Origin: Actinomycetota bacterium
Lineage (GTDB): Bacteria > Actinomycetota > Humimicrobiia > Humimicrobiales > Humimicrobiaceae
Assembly (NCBI GenBank): GCA_028718045.1
Contig: JAQUMQ010000001.1
Location: forward strand, 1-25,904
Length of the DNA stretch: 25,904 nucleotides
Reading direction: 5' to 3'
The stretch's first letter is position 1. Each line of letters opens with the position of its first letter. The position numbers and the translations under genes were made by a program. Of the stretch, positions 23,355 through 25,904 are shown in pieces. Below the pieces are notes generated by a model. The model did not search any database and had not been told where the DNA came from. It saw only the letters and a program-made list of their open reading frames with translations.

Positions 23355-24306
23355 TATAAAGGATAATATAATATGTCTCGAAAATATAGTAAAGGATTTT
23401 CGCAGATCGAATTTTAGTGCAAGTGGTAAGCTTAGAGCTCTAAGCAACATCAATTTAAATTTAGGTTATGGTGAAACTCTTGGTATAGTGGGAGAAAGCG
23501 GCTGTGGGAAATCGACACTCGGCAAGATTATCGTGAGTCTTGAAAAGCAAACAGAAGGAAAGCTTTATTATAAGGGCATAGACCTTTCAAGTTATAGCAG
23601 AAATGAATTTAGAATTTACAGAAAAGAAGTACAAATGATATTTCAAAATATAAGTGCATCATTAAATCCTAGAAAAAAAATCGGGAGTCTCCTTAAAACA
23701 CCTATGCTTATTAATAAAATAGAATCTATTGCTAACATAAAAAACAAAGTTATGAGCTTGCTAGAGGAAGTAGGTTTAGATGAAAATACTTATTATAGAT
23801 GGCCTTCTGAACTTAGTGGAGGGCAACAGCAGAGAATAGGAATATGCCGTGCACTTTCCATGAAACCGAAAATACTTGTAGCCGATGAACCGACATCTGC
23901 CTTGGATGTTTCTGTTCAAGCACAAATAATAAGGCTTTTAAAGCAGTTGAAAAAAGAGTATGGATTTAGCTTAATATTTATTTCTCATGATCTTGCCGTA
24001 GTTAAAAACATAAGTGATAAAGTAGCGGTTATATATCTAGGACAGATAGTCGAACAGGCACAGACAAATGAATTGTTTAGTAATCCGTGCCATCCATATA
24101 CAAAAGTTCTGCTGTCTTCAATACCCACAACAAATCCGAATAAAAAAAGCGAAAGACTGAAAATTGACGGCGAGATAAAGGAAGTCCATGACAGAAAGAT
24201 ATGTCCTTTTTATGATAGATGTTTTTTAAAAAAGGATATTTGCGGGATTAAGAATCCGGAATTTAGAGAAGTTAACGACAATCATATGGTTAAATGTCAT
24301 ATATAA
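23347..24306 (+). CDS. ABC importer ATPase, DppF type
   Basis: A 319-residue partner ATPase. Walker A is GESGCGKST, the Q-loop is MIFQNISASLNPR with the DppF/OppF-type 'SLNPR', the signature is LSGGQQQR, Walker B is ILVADEPTSALD, and the switch region is ISHDLAVV. The C-terminus again carries the cysteine cluster (KICPFYDRCFLKKDIC and a final Cys), so both ATPases may hold an Fe-S centre. The ATG at 23347 is chosen because GAGGAGA (23337-23343) lies just before it; an upstream TTG at 23335 would only add four residues and contains that site. Overlap with the DppD-type gene points to one operon. Confidence 0.93.
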   Translation: MVNIKDNIICLENIVKDFRRSNFSASGKLRALSNINLNLGYGETLGIVGESGCGKSTLGKIIVSLEKQTEGKLYYKGIDLSSYSRNEFRIYRKEVQMIFQNISASLNPRKKIGSLLKTPMLINKIESIANIKNKVMSLLEEVGLDENTYYRWPSELSGGQQQRIGICRALSMKPKILVADEPTSALDVSVQAQIIRLLKQLKKEYGFSLIFISHDLAVVKNISDKVAVIYLGQIVEQAQTNELFSNPCHPYTKVLLSSIPTTNPNKKSERLKIDGEIKEVHDRKICPFYDRCFLKKDICGIKNPEFREVNDNHMVKCHI

Positions 24307-24493
24307 TAAGGAATATTAATTAAGGTACGATTTGAAAGGTAAAAATTTGTTATTCGATGAATGTGTTAACAATGTATGAAACAATAGAAAATAAATACAA
24401 ATATTAGAGTATATGGCAGAGGTCTTTTAATAAATTTTTATTTATATCAAGAATAATATTTAAACCCTAATTAAATTGATAGGTAGGAGTTAA
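24307..24493. other. Gap between importer and methyltransferase genes
   Basis: 187 bp, AT-rich. TTGTTA (24347-24352) and TAACAA (24367-24372) form a spaced inverted repeat that could be an operator. No terminator was seen, so read-through from the importer operon is possible. I see no convincing promoter here. Confidence 0.4.
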
Positions 24494-25904
24494 ATGGAGA
24501 AATTTTTTAAAAGTAATTTTAGGTTCAATATATTGAAAAGTGATGAAATCAAAGAAATTTTTAATGCGAGCATGGATATATTAGAAAAAACAGGAGTAAA
24601 AGTATTTAGTACAGAAGCAGTAGAAATATTTAAAAAGAATGGTTGTATTATAAAAGATGACAATATAGTGCATATTCCAAATTCATTGGTAAAAAGTACT
24701 TTAAATAGTATACCTGAAAGAATAACTATATATAATAGAATTAGCGAACCGGCAATGATTATGGAAGATGGGATAATTCATTATGGAACTGGTTCAGATT
24801 GCCCAAATTTTATAGATCCTTATACTCAAGAAAGAAGACCCTCCACTAGTCAAGATGTCATAAATTCTGCGATAGTATCCGATCATCTTAATGAGATAGA
24901 TTTTCATATGTCTTTAAGCAGAGCAAGCGAAAAATCACCCGAGAATCATTTAATTCATCAATATGCGTTAATGTTAAAAAATACTATAAAACCATTAATT
25001 GTAACTGCAAAAAATAAAAATAATTTGGAGAAAATCTATAGTATTGCAGCATTGATAAGCGGGAGTAAAGAAGATTTTAAATTAAAACCAAATTTTATTT
25101 TGTATCTTGAACCAAGTTCTCCTCTTATGCATTCTAAGGATGTTTTAGAAAAATTAATTTTTTCTGTTGAAAATGATATTCCATTGATCTATGCTCCATG
25201 TCCTATGGCTGGTGCAACATCTCCAGTAACAAAAGCTGGTACTCTGGTCATTGCTCTTTGTGATTCACTTTCTGGAATAGTTTTGACTCAATTAATCAAA
25301 CCTGGCGCTCAGGTGTTTATGGGAGGAGTTATTTCAAATTTGGATATGTCAACATTAATAATGCCTGGTGCTTCACCTGAATTTTTATCTATGTCAGTAG
25401 CGCTGACTGAGATATCCAGAAATTTAAAAATTCCCATGTTTTCTACAGCAGGATGTACAGATGCAAAAACAGTAGACGAACAAGCAGCGATAGAAGTAAC
25501 TGATTCAATAATATTTGCGGGTCTTTCTGGTGCAAATATTATACATGACCTGGGATTTTTGCAATCATCCTTAACTGGTTGCCTTGAACTAGTAGTAATG
25601 TCCAACGAGATAATTAGAAAAATGAAAAAAGTATTCGAGGGGATAAAAGTAAATGAGGCAACTCTTATGAGGGATGTAATTAATAAAGTAGGTCCTGGTG
25701 GTAATTATCTACTTGAAGATTCAACCGTAAGATTATTTAAAAAAGAATTCTTTTTCCCAAAATTATTCAATAGAGATAATTATGAAAATTGGTTAAAAAA
25801 AGGAAGCAAACCTTTAAAAGATAGACTTAATGAAGAAGTATTGTTTATTTTAGAAAATCACAAAACAGAGAAGATTGAAAGTATAGTCAATAATAAAATT
25901 AATA
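24494..25904 (+). CDS. MttB-family (trimethylamine-type) methyltransferase, 3' truncated by window
   Basis: The frame is open from ATG 24494 to the window end, 470 codons with no stop. AGGAG at 24485-24489 precedes the start. The protein matches the MttB superfamily (TIM-barrel enzymes that move a methyl group from a quaternary or tertiary amine to a corrinoid protein): an N-terminal ASMDILEKTGVKVFSTEAVE, HYGTGSDCPNFIDPYT, a core PMAGATSPVTKAGTLVIALC, QLIKPGAQVFMGG, and TAGCTDAKTVDEQAAIEV near Cys321. Archaeal MttB carries pyrrolysine (TAG) at residue 334; here no TAG is in frame, so it belongs to the non-pyrrolysine group, which includes glycine betaine, proline betaine and carnitine demethylases. 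The substrate is unknown. Its place behind an ABC importer suggests that importer brings the amine in. Any corrinoid-protein gene would lie past the window edge or elsewhere. Confidence 0.88.
   Translation, partial: MEKFFKSNFRFNILKSDEIKEIFNASMDILEKTGVKVFSTEAVEIFKKNGCIIKDDNIVHIPNSLVKSTLNSIPERITIYNRISEPAMIMEDGIIHYGTGSDCPNFIDPYTQERRPSTSQDVINSAIVSDHLNEIDFHMSLSRASEKSPENHLIHQYALMLKNTIKPLIVTAKNKNNLEKIYSIAALISGSKEDFKLKPNFILYLEPSSPLMHSKDVLEKLIFSVENDIPLIYAPCPMAGATSPVTKAGTLVIALCDSLSGIVLTQLIKPGAQVFMGGVISNLDMSTLIMPGASPEFLSMSVALTEISRNLKIPMFSTAGCTDAKTVDEQAAIEVTDSIIFAGLSGANIIHDLGFLQSSLTGCLELVVMSNEIIRKMKKVFEGIKVNEATLMRDVINKVGPGGNYLLEDSTVRLFKKEFFFPKLFNRDNYENWLKKGSKPLKDRLNEEVLFILENHKTEKIESIVNNKIN

Noticed and set aside
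24494..25904. Pyrrolysine-containing MttB
   Set aside because: Read in frame through all 470 visible codons; no TAG is met.

Overview
The window is AT-rich chromosomal DNA from near a replication origin. The left end carries the tail of dciA, then gyrB and gyrA, two small membrane-protein genes, and a tRNA-Ile(GAT)/tRNA-Ala(TGC) pair. This order, and above all the DUF3566-type membrane protein after gyrA, is what actinobacteria show, yet the base composition is low-GC and most genes carry strong Shine-Dalgarno sites. My best inference is a deep-branching, low-GC, anaerobic actinobacterium (an OPB41/Humimicrobiia-like lineage would fit). I could not test this.

Layout. (1) 1-6527: replication and topology block (dciA end, gyrB, gyrA), a DUF4870/Tic20-like protein with a strong terminator, the DUF3566-like protein, then the two tRNAs behind a good promoter. 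(2) 6528-6996: non-coding DNA with degenerate GGTTCYTCGC / AACGGGGGCATTA repeats. (3) 6997-9044: a galactose-mutarotase-like protein and a MtaA/CmuA-type (UroD-fold) cobamide methyltransferase. (4) 9256-11244: an orphan ParA ATPase, a bactofilin and an unknown single-span membrane protein. (5) 11261-12562, minus strand: a lone galactitol-type PTS EIIC. It is divergent from (6), across a 455-bp intergenic region rich in dyad symmetry. (6) 13018-16518: dihydrolipoamide acyltransferase (E2) with two peripheral-subunit-binding domains, a small zinc-ribbon protein and dihydrolipoyl dehydrogenase (E3), with no E1 in view. (7) 16674-17468: a Cof-type HAD phosphatase. (8) 17924-25904: a GntR/FCD regulator with palindromes over its own promoter, a complete Dpp/Opp-type ABC importer (lipoprotein SBP, two permeases, two ATPases), and at the right edge a truncated MttB-family methyltransferase with no in-frame TAG.

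How the genes may work together. Block 8 reads as a catabolic cassette: GntR senses a substrate, the ABC system imports it, and the MttB-like enzyme demethylates it onto a corrinoid protein that must lie elsewhere. The MtaA-like enzyme in block 3 belongs to the family that moves methyl groups off methyl-corrinoids, so the window holds both ends of a possible methyl-transfer chain, about 15 kb apart. The ParA-bactofilin pair suggests positioning of a polymer scaffold. The E2/E3 genes serve an oxo-acid dehydrogenase whose E1 is not here. No CRISPR array, intact transposase or phage gene was seen.
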